Below, one piece after another: positions 5,367-5,463 of a stretch of 5,463 nucleotides of DNA. Position numbers and translations under genes: made by a program. Under the pieces are notes generated by a model. That model searched no databases, was not told the origin of the DNA, and was given only the letters and a program-made list of their open reading frames with translations. Position 1 is the stretch's first letter; the number at the start of each line of letters is the position of its first letter. The stretch comes from Caldilineales bacterium (lineage in GTDB: Bacteria > Chloroflexota > Anaerolineae > JAAEKA01), in assembly GCA_021463315.1 (NCBI GenBank), contig JAJTXO010000319.1:1-5463 (forward strand), written 5' to 3'.

Positions 5367-5463
5367 TCCCACCGATCCGCCACGCGTCCCGCCGGGTCTG
5401 CCACGCGTCCCATCGATCCGCCAGGCGTCCCGCCGGGTCTGCCACGCGTCCCACCGATCCGCC
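5367..5463. repeat. 41-bp tandem repeat, continuing past the window end
   Basis: Starting 3 nt after the aminotransferase stop codon there is a partial unit end (TCCCACC, 5367-5373), then unit A (5374-5414), unit B (5415-5455) and the first 8 bases of a third unit (5456-5463). Units A and B differ at two positions (5383/5424 and 5413/5454). Each unit contains two related half-units of 20 and 21 bp, starting GATCCGCC and GGGTCTGCC, that share a core CCACGCGTCCC. The period is not a multiple of three and no start codon or ribosome binding site accompanies it, so it is taken as non-coding. Its total copy number cannot be seen. Confidence 0.88.

Noticed and set aside
4161..5372. Open frame of 403 codons on the - strand opposite the aminotransferase gene
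   Set aside because: It is a shadow of the aminotransferase, caused by GC-rich third positions; it has no motif, and the + strand protein has every active-site residue.
5364..5463. Start of another gene or a coding repeat after the aminotransferase
   Set aside because: The 41-bp period breaks any reading frame on each repeat and no start codon with a ribosome binding site is present.

Overview
This is a GC-rich bacterial window with four protein genes, all on the + strand, separated by gaps of roughly 100-180 bp. Each gap, and the stretch after the last gene, is marked by repeats or palindromes. The gene families, the high GC content and the style of the intergenic repeats suggest an uncultured or metagenomic member of Chloroflexota (Anaerolineae/Ardenticatenia-like). 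That placement is an inference from general familiarity, because there is no marker gene in the window.

Layout. (1) Positions 2-496 hold the C-terminal part of a fold-type II PLP enzyme of the cysteine-synthase-like superfamily, cut by the window start. (2) Positions 497-664 hold an array of an 8-bp unit (ATTGGTAG / CGTGGTAG) that switches orientation around a 19-nt spacer, giving a 23-bp perfect hairpin stem. The right arm runs straight into the ribosome binding site of the next gene. (3) Positions 673-1329 hold a complete NADPH:F420 oxidoreductase-family protein (NpdG-like, 218 aa). (4) Positions 1330-1505 are intergenic, with a credible sigma-70-type promoter. (5) Positions 1506-4079 hold an 857-aa molybdenum hydroxylase with two [2Fe-2S] domains fused to a molybdopterin domain. 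This is the architecture of the selenium-dependent xanthine dehydrogenase family. Residues corresponding to the purine-binding Glu, the purine-binding Arg and the catalytic Glu of xanthine oxidase are present. (6) Positions 4080-4199 are intergenic, with a perfect 13-bp-stem palindrome. (7) Positions 4200-5363 hold a complete class I/II PLP aminotransferase (387 aa). (8) Positions 5367-5463 hold a 41-bp tandem repeat that runs off the window.

Working together. The likely centre is the selenium-type purine hydroxylase. In other bacteria such enzymes sit in clusters for purine and amino-acid-like nitrogen catabolism that contain other PLP enzymes. A PLP lyase/synthase-like enzyme, a nicotinamide/deazaflavin oxidoreductase and an aminotransferase are chemically compatible with nitrogen-compound breakdown, but the sequence does not prove a shared pathway. 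The hydroxylase has no FAD domain and no FAD subunit is visible, so its electron acceptor is unknown. The most unusual DNA here is the inverted octamer array. No CRISPR, tRNA, rRNA, transposase or phage gene is visible.
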